Positions 26,400 to 35,715 of a stretch of 55,584 nucleotides of DNA are shown piece after piece. Each line of letters starts with the position of its first letter. Positions within the stretch are counted from its first letter, which is position 1. A program made the position numbers and the translations under genes. The stretch comes from an uncultured Gardnerella sp. GTDB taxonomy: Bacteria; Actinomycetota; Actinomycetes; Actinomycetales; Bifidobacteriaceae. The notes below the pieces were generated by a model. That model had not been told where the DNA came from and searched no databases. It saw only the letters and a list, made by a program, of their open reading frames with translations. The stretch lies in the NCBI GenBank assembly GCA_947289115.1, contig CAMYPG010000007.1, positions 1 through 55,584 on the forward strand. Reading direction: 5' to 3'.

Positions 26400-27718
26400 A
26401 TTGGGTCCCACGCTGGTAAAACGATTGCTGGCTCTTCAAGCGCCTTGCGATACTCCTCTGGCAAAAGCGCCTTAGGCACAGCAACCTCATACACGTACTC
26501 AGTAAACCAATCGTCACTCATAGTAAAGTAACCCTTGTCGGCAATATCCGCGCCCCAAGAGTTCTCAACACGCCAGCGGCGAGTAGTTGTACCATCATCA
26601 GCAACGTCAACTCCAGCAAACGCCATCGCATGGTTCATCGCCGAATCAGCAAAACGCACACGCTGCTCCTTGTTTAAATCAAAATCAACGCCATAAACGC
26701 GATCATACTCAAACAAATCCGTAGCCCAAGCACCGTTTACACGATCCATCATAGGATGGCAATCCGCGCCAAACCAAACTGGAATGCCCTGCTCAACGAG
26801 AATCTTACGCACACAATCCTTCATAAACTGATTTGGTACATTCAAATATTCCGTAGCGTCTCCACCGGCAACGTTACCCAAGTGCTCAATAGCAATCTTC
26901 TTTCCCTTTGGATGCTCCGCACGCGGGTCGTCTACTAAGCAAACGTAGTCTTCCAGCCCAGCTGTAACGTACTTCTTCCAAAACTCAACTGGCGTAATCT
27001 CGCCATCGCGATGGAACTTTCCGTCCTCGTCCGTCCATTCCCAATCGAAGCTCTTTGGCGGCTCACCCAAGTGGATTGTAAGAATCCTATGACCTGCAGC
27101 AGTAGTTTCCGCAACTATGTCGTCAATATCTGCAGCATTAGCGTACATATGTGCAACAGCCGTTCGCAGCAAACGGCGAAGCTGAGTGTTCATAGCGTCC
27201 GTATCTTTAGACGACTCCGTTTCTGGATACAAGTCTTTAGGCACGGCACCATACTTCTTATAGACGTTCATAGCCATTGTCCACTGACCACCGTCACCCA
27301 TAACGTCGTGCAACAAATGCTGAACTAGTCTAGAATCAGCTGGTTCACCAGAACGAACAAGAGCAGCAACATCCTTTAAGAAATAGTTGATTCGCTCAAG
27401 CTTATCGAAATACATTGCGTAATTTTGCGAAAACTCAAAATCCTTAACTTTAAGCGTTTTTTTAGCCACAAATCGCGCAACGTTCAAAGAGCTAAATAGC
27501 CAGCAGCGACCAGAATGATCCTGATGCCTTGCATCACCATTATCCACAACCGTTGAGAATCGGCGCTGCAATAAACGCGCGCTGTCATAGTTGCGCGCTA
27601 CCTTGTCGATTCCAGCGGCAGTAACACCGTTCATTGCTAAACGATTCAATGGATTTGCGTCAAAATCGTCACGCAAACCTTGCAAAGCTTCGGCACTTAA
27701 TTCAGAGATCTCAGTCAC
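26384..27718 (-). CDS. pepC: Aminopeptidase C (bleomycin-hydrolase family, C1B)
   Basis: A cytosolic cysteine aminopeptidase that trims peptides; family members are self-compartmentalising hexamers. It has 444 residues. The catalytic Cys is in HSGRCWLFSSLN (C72), the His in MNHAMAFAGVD (about 362) and the Asn in VENSWGAD (about 385). A C-terminal arm of the PepC type is present and ends in MGALA. The stop codon lies in a large palindrome. Confidence 0.95.
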   Translation of the reverse strand: MTEISELSAEALQGLRDDFDANPLNRLAMNGVTAAGIDKVARNYDSARLLQRRFSTVVDNGDARHQDHSGRCWLFSSLNVARFVAKKTLKVKDFEFSQNYAMYFDKLERINYFLKDVAALVRSGEPADSRLVQHLLHDVMGDGGQWTMAMNVYKKYGAVPKDLYPETESSKDTDAMNTQLRRLLRTAVAHMYANAADIDDIVAETTAAGHRILTIHLGEPPKSFDWEWTDEDGKFHRDGEITPVEFWKKYVTAGLEDYVCLVDDPRAEHPKGKKIAIEHLGNVAGGDATEYLNVPNQFMKDCVRKILVEQGIPVWFGADCHPMMDRVNGAWATDLFEYDRVYGVDFDLNKEQRVRFADSAMNHAMAFAGVDVADDGTTTRRWRVENSWGADIADKGYFTMSDDWFTEYVYEVAVPKALLPEEYRKALEEPAIVLPAWDPMGALA

Positions 27719-27792
27719 TGTCTAACCTTTCTTGTTTTTCCTTATTTTATCTTTATTTTTTATAGTTTATTTTAGCTTTTTATGCAAATCTT

Positions 27793-27812
27793 CGGATGCT
27801 TGCGACTTTTCC
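27793..27812 (+). repeat. Dispersed 18-bp motif, diverged intergenic copy
   Basis: CGGATGCTTGCGACTTTTCC matches GGTTGCTGGCGACTTTTC at all but two or three positions. It lies between pepC and the DivIVA-like gene. Confidence 0.45.
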
Positions 27813-27913
27813 GTGGAATCTCTTTACTGCTTTTCTTTATGAGTTTTCACTTATAAATCCGCCACAAAGCAGAATCCGCCACACAGAGCAATTCGCTACT
27901 CGCTATTCGCCAC

Positions 27914-29305
27914 TCAGGATTCCTGCGCGATAGCTTCTTCAACTTGAGCTTGTGCGTCTTTCCTCGCCTGTTTTTGAGCATCAGCATCGCTATTATCCGA
28001 AGCATCCGCATCTGCAGAATCGCCAGAATGCCCCTGTCCAGAAGCAGCATCACCAAAATCAAATCCAGAAAAAGCGTTTGCAAACAAAGACCTAAGCTCG
28101 GTAACACGTTGCGTAATTTGCGCTTCCCTATGCTGCAGCTGTGTTAGGCGCGCCGTCATACCATCCAGCTCCTGCTGAGCTGCTGCCCTACGCTCTTCCA
28201 CTTGAGCCGTAGCATCTTGCATAGCTTTACGAACGATTTGCGCAGCCTGAGCATCTGCATCCTTATGCGCCTGTGCCGCATAATTATCCGCATCCTGATG
28301 AACAGTTTTTGCCCTAGCAACAAGCGCATCAGCTTCTTCTTGAGCAGCATGTTCTCGCTCTTTCAATCCAGATATAAGTTCGTTCACCTTTTTTGTGGCT
28401 TCTTCTTGCTGAGCTGCAATATCGTTTCTAATTTGCTCAACTTCTGCACTAACCTGGCTTAGCGTGCGCGTGCGCTCAACCTGCGCTTCGTCCGCAATCT
28501 CCTGGGCTTTTGCCGCAGCAGCATCTGTAATTTCTCCAGCCTTGCGCTGCGCATCCGCCATCATCTTTGTTGCTCTCTCCTGCATGTCTGCAAGTTTCTT
28601 GTTTGCTTCTGCCAAAGCCGACTCAATCTGATCATTTGTCTCTGCTTTAGCATGAGCAATTTCCGCGTTTGCCGCAGACCTTTGTTCCGCGATTTTCTGC
28701 GCTGCATCCGCTTTTAGCTGTGCAATTGCACGCTCCTGCTCGGATTTTTCGGATGCCATTCGCTTCGTGTGTTCTTCTCTAGCGTTGTTTATTTCCAGCG
28801 TTGCAGCATCTCTTTGTGCAGTAACATCTTTGTTTGTTGTTTCACGCAAACGCTGCGAGTCTTCTTTTGCCGCACTCGTCATCTGGCTTGCCTTGTTGCT
28901 TGCTGTAGAAAGCAGCGTATCCGCTTTTGTTTGAGCCTCTTGCAGCAAATGCTCTGCGTCTAATTTTGCATTGTTCAGCAAGGTTCCAGCCTGCGCTTGA
29001 GCCGTTTTTTTAATCGATGCAGCGTCTTGTTTTGCGCGTTCAATTAGCTGCGCACTCGTCTGTTCTGCAGACGCAAGTAATTGTTGCGCATTTGCGCCCA
29101 AAGATGCAAAAGTATTCCCGCTTTTTGCACGTTTAACATTATTTTTTTCTTCTTGCAATTGTGCTTGCAATTGAAGAATAGATTCGTCACTAGATCGCAC
29201 TTGCTCACGCAGACGCGATATTGTGCGCTCGTAGTTAGAAAAGGCTTCGTTGACTTTATCTTTGTCGTATCCGCGCAAAGCAGTTGGGAAACGATCTGGC
29301 ACCAT
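27914..29305 (-). CDS. DivIVA-domain coiled-coil protein
   Basis: 463 residues from the ATG at 29305 (AAAGGA upstream). The N-terminus has a DivIVA-type segment, FPTALRGYDKDKVNEAF, followed by one long coiled coil rich in Ala, Gln, Glu and Lys through residue ~400. The tail is acidic, with Asp, Ser and Ala. Actinobacterial DivIVA-family proteins (Wag31, SepIVA) organise polar growth or septation under the membrane. This is likely a related cytoskeletal scaffold, but not necessarily the main DivIVA, which normally sits in the ftsZ-sepF region. Confidence 0.75.
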   Translation of the reverse strand: MVPDRFPTALRGYDKDKVNEAFSNYERTISRLREQVRSSDESILQLQAQLQEEKNNVKRAKSGNTFASLGANAQQLLASAEQTSAQLIERAKQDAASIKKTAQAQAGTLLNNAKLDAEHLLQEAQTKADTLLSTASNKASQMTSAAKEDSQRLRETTNKDVTAQRDAATLEINNAREEHTKRMASEKSEQERAIAQLKADAAQKIAEQRSAANAEIAHAKAETNDQIESALAEANKKLADMQERATKMMADAQRKAGEITDAAAAKAQEIADEAQVERTRTLSQVSAEVEQIRNDIAAQQEEATKKVNELISGLKEREHAAQEEADALVARAKTVHQDADNYAAQAHKDADAQAAQIVRKAMQDATAQVEERRAAAQQELDGMTARLTQLQHREAQITQRVTELRSLFANAFSGFDFGDAASGQGHSGDSADADASDNSDADAQKQARKDAQAQVEEAIAQES

Positions 29306-29414
29306 AGTTTTTCCTTTCACAAACCCCCGCACGATTCACTAACTTATCGTGCACACTCCATCAGCAATAACGCTATCACTTTAGACGCAAAAACACTCGG
29401 GCGTGTCGAGCGAA

Positions 29415-30086
29415 CTACTCGAGCAATATGCTTAAAGATGAAGGTTTCATATAGTATTTTACGGCTTCACGAATTATGTTTTGACCAGCTTTTATTTGCG
29501 AATCTAACGGCAGCCCATGCCTAGCGTCATGAGTTGCAACTACTGGAGGAAAACTTACAAATCCTGCAATTATCTGCTTTTTAGAATTATTGGACGCCCA
29601 ATTTAATAGCCTATAAAACAGTGAGTTGCAAACGTATGTTCCTGCATCCGAGCTTAGTGTTGACGCTATTGCGTCGTGAGCAAAATCGTTTAGAATCATT
29701 CGCAATGGCAACCTAGTCCAATACGCAGATGGTCCATTTTCAACAATTTGCACACTTTGTGGAGTGTGGTTATCTACGTCTGGTTTAGTTGCGTCCATAA
29801 TATTTGTGGCGCACCGTTCTAATTGCACTCCGCGAGCAGTATGTTTTACTCCTGTTGCAATTACAATATCCGCATTTTGCGCATTAATCGTTTCTAAAAG
29901 CTGAGGCCATGCGTTTGCAAAGCTAATCGGCAGCATTACAGACTTGATATTTACGCTAACATCTTCTGGAAGATCAAGCTCCTGACTTGAATATTGTTCT
30001 AAAGCCAATGGCACTTCGTAAGACGGGTTTACGCTAAGATCAACATATGGTCCAAATCCTGAAATAACTACGTTAATTTGCTTCAT
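29415..30086 (-). CDS. Pyroglutamyl-peptidase I homologue lacking the canonical His
   Basis: 223 residues of the C15 (Pcp) family, whose members remove N-terminal pyroglutamate. Seen: ISGFGPYVDLSVNPSYEV (substrate loop), GVQLERCA with the expected Glu (E90) and GTYVCNSLFYRLL with the nucleophile Cys (C153). The third triad position, His in the family's GF(V/I)H(V/I)P motif, reads GFVSFPP here, with Ser178. A His occurs eight residues later (ATHDARH) and might substitute. Either the enzyme is inactive or altered, or the local alignment has shifted. Confidence 0.8.
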   Translation of the reverse strand: MKQINVVISGFGPYVDLSVNPSYEVPLALEQYSSQELDLPEDVSVNIKSVMLPISFANAWPQLLETINAQNADIVIATGVKHTARGVQLERCATNIMDATKPDVDNHTPQSVQIVENGPSAYWTRLPLRMILNDFAHDAIASTLSSDAGTYVCNSLFYRLLNWASNNSKKQIIAGFVSFPPVVATHDARHGLPLDSQIKAGQNIIREAVKYYMKPSSLSILLE

Positions 30087-30117
30087 AACAATAGCTTTCT
30101 ACGAATAGCTTTGCTTT

Positions 30118-31083
30118 TTACTTATCTTTGACTATAAGCGCAAGCAATCGTCCTTCATGTGATTTTCCAGCAAGACCTGCGCGTCTATGAGAATACCAGA
30201 GTGGATTTTCCAACGTGCACATTGGGTTTTGCAACGCCTGAAGGCGACTTTTCAGCGTTCCACCTTCGCAATCAACATCGCAAACTGTACTCAATTCTTC
30301 GTCTTCTGCCAAATATTGAGTTGCGGCTGTAACTCGCGGTAAAGCGTCAACAACGTTTGCAACTCCTGCCAGCGCTAAATCAATGCGGGCAGCTTCAGCA
30401 ATATCAATTCCCACTCCACCAAAACGCGTTTGTGTTACAGTTTGTGGATATCTGCGTTCAAAGTCGCTAGCTATTTCTTCGCCAACTTCATAGCAATCGC
30501 CACAAATACATGGTCCAAGAACAGCTGTTATATTCGAGCGTTCGGCTCCTTTTTCACACATTGCTTCAATAGTAGAATCAAGTACTCCAGACATTAAGCC
30601 TTTTCGTCCGCAATGCGCTGCAGCTATTACTCCAGATTCACTATCGGCAAGTAAAACTGGTAGGCAATCTGCAGCAAACATTCCTAAAGCGAGTGAGCAT
30701 GCTGTTGAAACTTGCGCATCAGCCTCAATTCGCACTTTTGAATCTGCAAAACCTGTTGCATCAAAACCATACTGAGTGTTCCACGAATCAACTATTGAAT
30801 CTGCATCAAATACGTTATTTCCATGCACTTGGCTAACAAGACACAAGTCGGCTTTAAGAGTATTTTGCAAAGCACAACGGTTGCTAAACACAGCTTTAGC
30901 ATCGTCGCCAGCTTTGCCACCTAGGTTAAGCGACGCAAAATCACCTTCGGAAATGCCACCTAATCGTGTTGTAAAAACGGCGTGAGCGTGCGATCCCAAT
31001 GGCACTGGAATTGTCACTGGAATTGGCAACCCATGCTCGTCTTCGTGAGCAAGTGGCATTCCTGCTACGCTAGTTTCCTGCAT
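30118..31083 (-). CDS. pgeF: Multicopper-laccase-fold purine nucleoside enzyme (PgeF/YfiH family)
   Basis: 321 residues of the DUF152/YfiH family, members of which act as zinc-dependent purine nucleoside phosphorylase/deaminase or peptidoglycan-editing enzymes. Seen: AVFTTRLGGISEGDFASLNLG (N-terminal motif), VSQVHGNNV (metal His), ADCLPVLLAD, AAHCGRKGL (metal His; usual form AAHAGWRG) and GPCICGDCYEVGEEI (metal Cys). Placement next to the aldo/keto reductase and pcp homologue suggests a shared transcript. Confidence 0.88.
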   Translation of the reverse strand: MQETSVAGMPLAHEDEHGLPIPVTIPVPLGSHAHAVFTTRLGGISEGDFASLNLGGKAGDDAKAVFSNRCALQNTLKADLCLVSQVHGNNVFDADSIVDSWNTQYGFDATGFADSKVRIEADAQVSTACSLALGMFAADCLPVLLADSESGVIAAAHCGRKGLMSGVLDSTIEAMCEKGAERSNITAVLGPCICGDCYEVGEEIASDFERRYPQTVTQTRFGGVGIDIAEAARIDLALAGVANVVDALPRVTAATQYLAEDEELSTVCDVDCEGGTLKSRLQALQNPMCTLENPLWYSHRRAGLAGKSHEGRLLALIVKDK

Positions 31084-31137
31084 ATTATTCGCTTTCGTTT
31101 TGTTTTATTTGCCGTAACAAGTTATTTGCCGTAAAAG

Positions 31138-31995
31138 TTAGCCCAAATAAGCTAATTCTTCATCGCTTAACTGCAAATCCGCAGCTTTTAGACTATCCAA
31201 TATTGTAGCTGGTCTATGAGCGCCTGGAATAACAAAAACGTTATTTCCCTTAGCAAGCTCCCAAGCCAAAACAACCTGCTGATAGCTAACTTTATGAGCA
31301 TCTGCCACTTTGCGGAATGGGTCAAAAAGATGCTCGTCATATGGGTGACGGAACCCTCCAAGAGGACTCCAGCAAATAAACGCAATCCCAAGCTTCTTGC
31401 AATACTGCAACGTGTCTTCGTTTTCTAAATGCACTGGCGAATACTGGTTTTGTACAGCAACAAGCTTTTCTCCCAGAATCCCGCGCGCAATGTCAATCTG
31501 CTCAACAGATGCGTTAGAAATGCCAATTTCGCGCGCAACTCCTTCATCGAGCAACTGTTGCATTGCTTCAATCGACTCGTTGTATGGAACTTCTGGATCT
31601 GGCCTGTGGAAGTAAAGCAAATCAATCGTATCTACGCCAAGAGCCATTGCTGACTCTTTAGCGTGAGCAATCAAATGCTCTGGCTTACCATCTTTACCCC
31701 ATGTTGGCTTTCCATCTGTAAAGTTGCGGAAGTGACCGACTTTTGTTGCAACTAAAATAAAGGACTTGTCTCCATTCCAACTTTCTAAAGCCTCGCGAAC
31801 AAGCTTTTCTCCAGTTTGTTCCTCGCCGCCAGAACAATAGTATGCCCATGCTGTATCGATATGAGTGCAGCCTGCATCAAGAGCTGCATGAATAGTTTCA
31901 ATACCCATATCGTGTCCAAGATTGTTTTCAATCGTCAATGGCATTTCACCAAAACCAATAGCAGTGGTTTTAAATGACCCTAAAGTGCGATCCAT
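31138..31995 (-). CDS. Aldo/keto reductase
   Basis: An NAD(P)H-dependent carbonyl reductase with a TIM barrel, 285 residues. The tetrad is visible: Asp47 in HIDTAWAY, Tyr52, Lys in LVATKVGHF (about 85), and His in LLYFHRPDP. The C-terminal cofactor region includes VFVIPGAHRPATI. Substrate unknown. A terminator of the upstream pnp gene separates it from pnp. Confidence 0.9.
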   Translation of the reverse strand: MDRTLGSFKTTAIGFGEMPLTIENNLGHDMGIETIHAALDAGCTHIDTAWAYYCSGGEEQTGEKLVREALESWNGDKSFILVATKVGHFRNFTDGKPTWGKDGKPEHLIAHAKESAMALGVDTIDLLYFHRPDPEVPYNESIEAMQQLLDEGVAREIGISNASVEQIDIARGILGEKLVAVQNQYSPVHLENEDTLQYCKKLGIAFICWSPLGGFRHPYDEHLFDPFRKVADAHKVSYQQVVLAWELAKGNNVFVIPGAHRPATILDSLKAADLQLSDEELAYLG

Positions 31996-32020
31996 AATAG
32001 TATTTCCCTTATTTTAAGCC

Positions 32021-32063
32021 GTTTTAAAATGCCCCCAAGTGCAAAAGCTACTTGAAGGCATTT
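32021..32063 (-). terminator. Terminator of pnp
   Basis: AAATGCCCCCAAGT (32027-32040) pairs with ACTTGAAGGCATTT (32050-32063) over 14 bp, with two G-U pairs in the minus-strand RNA, followed by TTTTAAAA. Confidence 0.65.
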
Positions 32064-32121
32064 AGAATTATTTTTATTTTATGCGACTACGCTTTTGTGC
32101 GTTCATCTATTTGACTTAAGA

Positions 32122-34866
32122 TTAATCCTCGTCAAATGGGTCAAAATCGCGACGGATCCTACGACGAGGGCGCTCAGAACGCTCTTCGCGAGATGCGCGA
32201 TACTCATCATAGTGATCGTCATCAGCTGCGTAACGTGGATTACGGTCGTTTCCACGACGATCGGCATTGCGATGAGCAGACCTATCTTCATGGCGATCAT
32301 CACGATTATCCCTGCGATCATCCCTATCATCATAACGATCTTCACGTGGAGCGCGTCGGCGAGGACGATCTTCAAAATCGTTGTTATCGTAACGATTATC
32401 CCTGCGATCATCCCTTCTGGAAGAACGATCCTCATAACGGTCAGAACGATCGCTTCTATCGTTTCGATCATTCCTATCGTCATAACGCGAATCGCGATCA
32501 TCACGAACGTTACGGCGGCGAGGACGCTCATCCCTATCGCCCCTATCATCCCTATCGTCACGCGGAGCGCGTCGGCGATCGCTTCTGCGATCATCCCTAT
32601 CATCACGATCTTCGCGAGGAGCGCGACCACGGTTTTCGCGAGGCGCTGGAGCAGAAGATTCCTGATTCTCAAAACCTGGAATGGCCAAAGAAATCTTACC
32701 GCGCTCATCCACGCTTTGTACGATTACTTCTACGTTATCGCCTTCCTTAAGCACATCTTCAACAGTATCAATGCGCTCGCCATTAGCAAGGTTACGAATC
32801 TGAGAAATGTGCAGCAATCCGTCACTTCCAGGAGTCAAGTTTACGAAAGCACCAAAGCTTGTCGTCTTAACAACCTTGCCAGTGAAAGTTTCACCAGCTT
32901 TTGGAATACGAGGATTTGCAATAGAGTCGATGATTTCCTTCGCCTTCTGAGCAGCTTCGCCGCCTTCAGAAGAAATATAAACAGTACCATCATCTTCAAT
33001 GGCAATCTCGGCACCAGTTTCTTCTTGAATCTGGTTAATCATCTTGCCCTTAGGTCCGATTACTTCACCAATCTTATCTACAGGAATCGTAGTTGTGATA
33101 ATGCGTGGAGCAAATGGGCTCATCTCAGCTGGGCAATCAATGCACTCGTTAATAACTTCAAGAATCGTTGCACGAGCTTCGTGAGCCTGCTGCAAAGCGG
33201 CAGCCAAAATATCAGCTGGAATACCATCAAGCTTAGTATCAAGCTGCAAAGCAGTGATGAACTCGGAAGTACCAGCAACCTTAAAGTCCATATCTCCGAA
33301 AGCATCTTCTGCACCGAGAATATCGGTCAAAGTCTTGAAGATATGCTTTCCATCTACGTCTCCCGAAACTAAGCCCATAGCAATACCAGCAACTGGAGCC
33401 TTCAAAGGCACACCAGCTGCAAGCAAAGAAAGCGTAGACGCGCAAACAGATCCCATAGAAGTGGAACCATTGGAACCAATAGCTTCCGAGACTTGACGAA
33501 TAGCGTATGGGAACTCTTCGCGACTTGGCAAAACCGGCACCAAAGCCTTCTCTGCTAAAGCACCGTGACCAATCTCGCGACGCTTAGGGGATCCAACGCG
33601 ACCAGTTTCACCAGTGGAATATGGAGGCATTTCGTAATTGTGCATATAGCGCTTGGTTTGTGGACCAGAAAGCGCATCCACTTGCTGCTCCATCTTAAGC
33701 ATGTTCAAAGTAGTTACGCCCAAAATCTGGGTTTCACCACGCTGGAATAGCGCAGAACCGTGAACGCGAGGAACAATATCTACTTCGGCACTAAGAGTAC
33801 GAATATCGCGCAAACCGCGGCCATCAATACGATAATCTTCCGTCAAAATACGACGACGAACAATCTGGCGCTGCAACTCCTTGAAGGCGTTACCAAGCTC
33901 CTTTTCCTTCTCCTCATCGTCCATATCGGTAAACTCTTCGGCGATTGCAGCACGCACGCCTTCCTTAATCTCCGCAATACGGTCTTGGCGTGGAAGCTTT
34001 TCAGCAATAGAAAGAGCCTCGTTCAAATCAGCATGAGCAATCTCATCGATTCTGGCATAAAGTTCGTCAGTGTACTCTGGGAACAGCTGGAATTCCTTGG
34101 TTTCTTTAGCAGCAATACGCTTCAACTCGTTCTGAGCGTCGCAAATAACCTTAATAAACGGCTTTGCAGCTTCCAAACCACCAGCTACAACTTCTTCATC
34201 TGGCTTGATTTGACCCTCATTGTAAATCAAATTCCAAGCGTTCTTACCAGCACCAGCTTCGATCATTGCAATAGCAACATCGCCATTTTCAATAACACGA
34301 CCAGCAACAACAATCTCAAATACTGCACGCTCGCGCTCGCTCCAACGTGGGAAAGCAACCCACTGGCCATCAATCAAAGCCAAGCGCACACCGGAAACTG
34401 GACCTTCAAATGGCAATCCAGAAATCATAGTAGATGCAGATGCAGCATTCAAAGCAATAACATCGTATGCATCATCTGGATTAATTGCCAAAATCGTTTC
34501 CACAACCTGCACTTCGTTACGCAAAGTGTGTGGGAACAATGGGCGCAATGGGCGGTCAATAATACGGCACGCAAGTGTTGCCTCATTTGACGGGCGTCCT
34601 TCTCTGCGGAAGAAAGATCCTGGAATCTTTCCAGCAGCATACATTTTTTCTTCCACATCAACAGTCAATGGGAAGAAGTCGTAATTTTCCTTTGGGCTAG
34701 ATCCTGCAGTCGTCGTAGACAAAATCATGGAATCATCATCCAAATATGCGGCAACAGCACCGTCTGCTTGCTGAGCAAGGCGACCAGTTTCAAAGCGTAG
34801 AGTACGCTTTCCAAATGAACCATTATCAATAACGGCTTCTACAGCCTTAATTTCGGGACCCTCCAC
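32122..34866 (-). CDS. pnp: Polyribonucleotide nucleotidyltransferase (PNPase)
   Basis: The phosphorolytic 3'-5' exoribonuclease, 914 residues. Order: RNase PH domain 1, all-helical domain, RNase PH domain 2 (FQRGETQILGVTT; GETGRVGSPKRREIGHG), KH (VDKIGEVIGPKGKMINQIQEETG) and S1 (AGETFTGKVVKTTSFGAFVNL). The last ~180 residues are an almost pure Arg/Asp tail (DDRDDRRDNR-like), ending DFDPFDED. Typical PNPase ends soon after S1 (~700-750 residues). Start is GTG, with AAAAGGAGG at good spacing. rpsO lies upstream on the same strand, the classical rpsO-pnp order. Confidence 0.96.
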   Translation of the reverse strand: MEGPEIKAVEAVIDNGSFGKRTLRFETGRLAQQADGAVAAYLDDDSMILSTTTAGSSPKENYDFFPLTVDVEEKMYAAGKIPGSFFRREGRPSNEATLACRIIDRPLRPLFPHTLRNEVQVVETILAINPDDAYDVIALNAASASTMISGLPFEGPVSGVRLALIDGQWVAFPRWSERERAVFEIVVAGRVIENGDVAIAMIEAGAGKNAWNLIYNEGQIKPDEEVVAGGLEAAKPFIKVICDAQNELKRIAAKETKEFQLFPEYTDELYARIDEIAHADLNEALSIAEKLPRQDRIAEIKEGVRAAIAEEFTDMDDEEKEKELGNAFKELQRQIVRRRILTEDYRIDGRGLRDIRTLSAEVDIVPRVHGSALFQRGETQILGVTTLNMLKMEQQVDALSGPQTKRYMHNYEMPPYSTGETGRVGSPKRREIGHGALAEKALVPVLPSREEFPYAIRQVSEAIGSNGSTSMGSVCASTLSLLAAGVPLKAPVAGIAMGLVSGDVDGKHIFKTLTDILGAEDAFGDMDFKVAGTSEFITALQLDTKLDGIPADILAAALQQAHEARATILEVINECIDCPAEMSPFAPRIITTTIPVDKIGEVIGPKGKMINQIQEETGAEIAIEDDGTVYISSEGGEAAQKAKEIIDSIANPRIPKAGETFTGKVVKTTSFGAFVNLTPGSDGLLHISQIRNLANGERIDTVEDVLKEGDNVEVIVQSVDERGKISLAIPGFENQESSAPAPRENRGRAPREDRDDRDDRRSDRRRAPRDDRDDRGDRDERPRRRNVRDDRDSRYDDRNDRNDRSDRSDRYEDRSSRRDDRRDNRYDNNDFEDRPRRRAPREDRYDDRDDRRDNRDDRHEDRSAHRNADRRGNDRNPRYAADDDHYDEYRASREERSERPRRRIRRDFDPFDED

Positions 34867-35263
34867 GGGTTCCTCCTTTTCTTAACTTACCTAATCAACC
34901 AACATGCGTAATAACATTGACAACTTCGCTTTTGTTATTTGTTTACCTCTAACATCCATGCGAATTTGCAAATTTGCATATGCCAATGCTTCTTTTCGTA
35001 GTGTTTTTTGTTTCGGCTACTTCAATCATCCATATTCAATTATGCTTCTAAATCTTCAGTTATAAATCTTATGAATCCTAAATTCTAAAATCCAAAAATA
35101 TAAGTCTCTACAATATTTTCTATAGTTTTTCTATAACTTTACAAATTAGACACTATAAGTCTGTTTAAAACTAATAGATTTAATTCAAGCTTTTCTATTC
35201 TACTTCAAACCCACTAAAACCGATAAACCCGATAAATACATAATGAAAATATTCATCATGAAA
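34867..35263 (-). other. pnp upstream region
   Basis: A non-coding A/T-rich spacer of about 400 bp. I see the pnp Shine-Dalgarno and a perfect palindrome TGCAAATTTGCA (34967-34978). There is no clear promoter and no gene. Since rpsO has its own terminator at the far side, pnp probably has a promoter here. Confidence 0.35.
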
Positions 35264-35291
35264 ATATAAAAGCCCGAGCTTATGCCCGGGC
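35264..35291 (-). terminator. Terminator of rpsO
   Basis: GCCCGAGC (35272-35279) and GCCCGGGC (35284-35291) form an 8-bp stem with a 4-nt loop, followed on the minus strand by TTTTATATTTT. Confidence 0.8.
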
Positions 35292-35300
35292 AAAAAAGAC

Positions 35301-35570
35301 TTATCGACGCAATCCGAGTCGATCGATCAAAGAACGATAACGGTTGATGTCTACACGCTTCAAATAATCAAGAAGACGACGACGATCACCAATCATGAGC
35401 ATCATACCACGACGAGAGTGGTGATCATGCTTATGCTCCTTCAAGTGATCAGTAAGGTCAGCAATACGCTTGCTCAACAAAGCAACCTGGACCTCTGGGG
35501 AACCCGTGTCACCCTCATGTGTCGCGTATTCGTTGATGATGCTCTTCTTATCTTCAGCCGTCAATGCCAC
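35301..35570 (-). CDS. rpsO: 30S ribosomal protein S15
   Basis: S15 is a primary binder of 16S rRNA and often represses its own translation. It has 89 residues (ALTAEDKKSIINEYA, HDHHSRRGMMLMIGDRRRLLDYLK, YRSLIDRLGLRR). I set the start at the GTG (35570), because AAGGAGGACGCC precedes it and family members begin M-A-L-T-A-E-D-K. The upstream in-frame extension is not protein. Confidence 0.97.
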   Translation of the reverse strand: MALTAEDKKSIINEYATHEGDTGSPEVQVALLSKRIADLTDHLKEHKHDHHSRRGMMLMIGDRRRLLDYLKRVDINRYRSLIDRLGLRR

Positions 35571-35715
35571 GGCGTCCTCCTTAATATCACTGCGCGGTGC
35601 TGCAACCTTATGATGCAGCGCTCTCAATCCGCGGGCGTTACACGCCAAATGTTGATTCTACAACAACGTGTTAACAAGATTAATTCGATTGAATACTCGT
35701 AATTCTACTAATACC

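Noticed and set aside
27539..27548. DnaA box as part of a replication origin
   Set aside because: Only isolated TTATCCACA sites occur (here inside pepC, and at 40247); no cluster, no dnaA or dnaN gene.
32095..33372. Long open frame on the plus strand antisense to pnp
   Set aside because: It mirrors the Arg/Asp tail and core of PNPase, whose family assignment on the minus strand is certain; the antisense product is low-complexity Ile/Thr and has no start signal.
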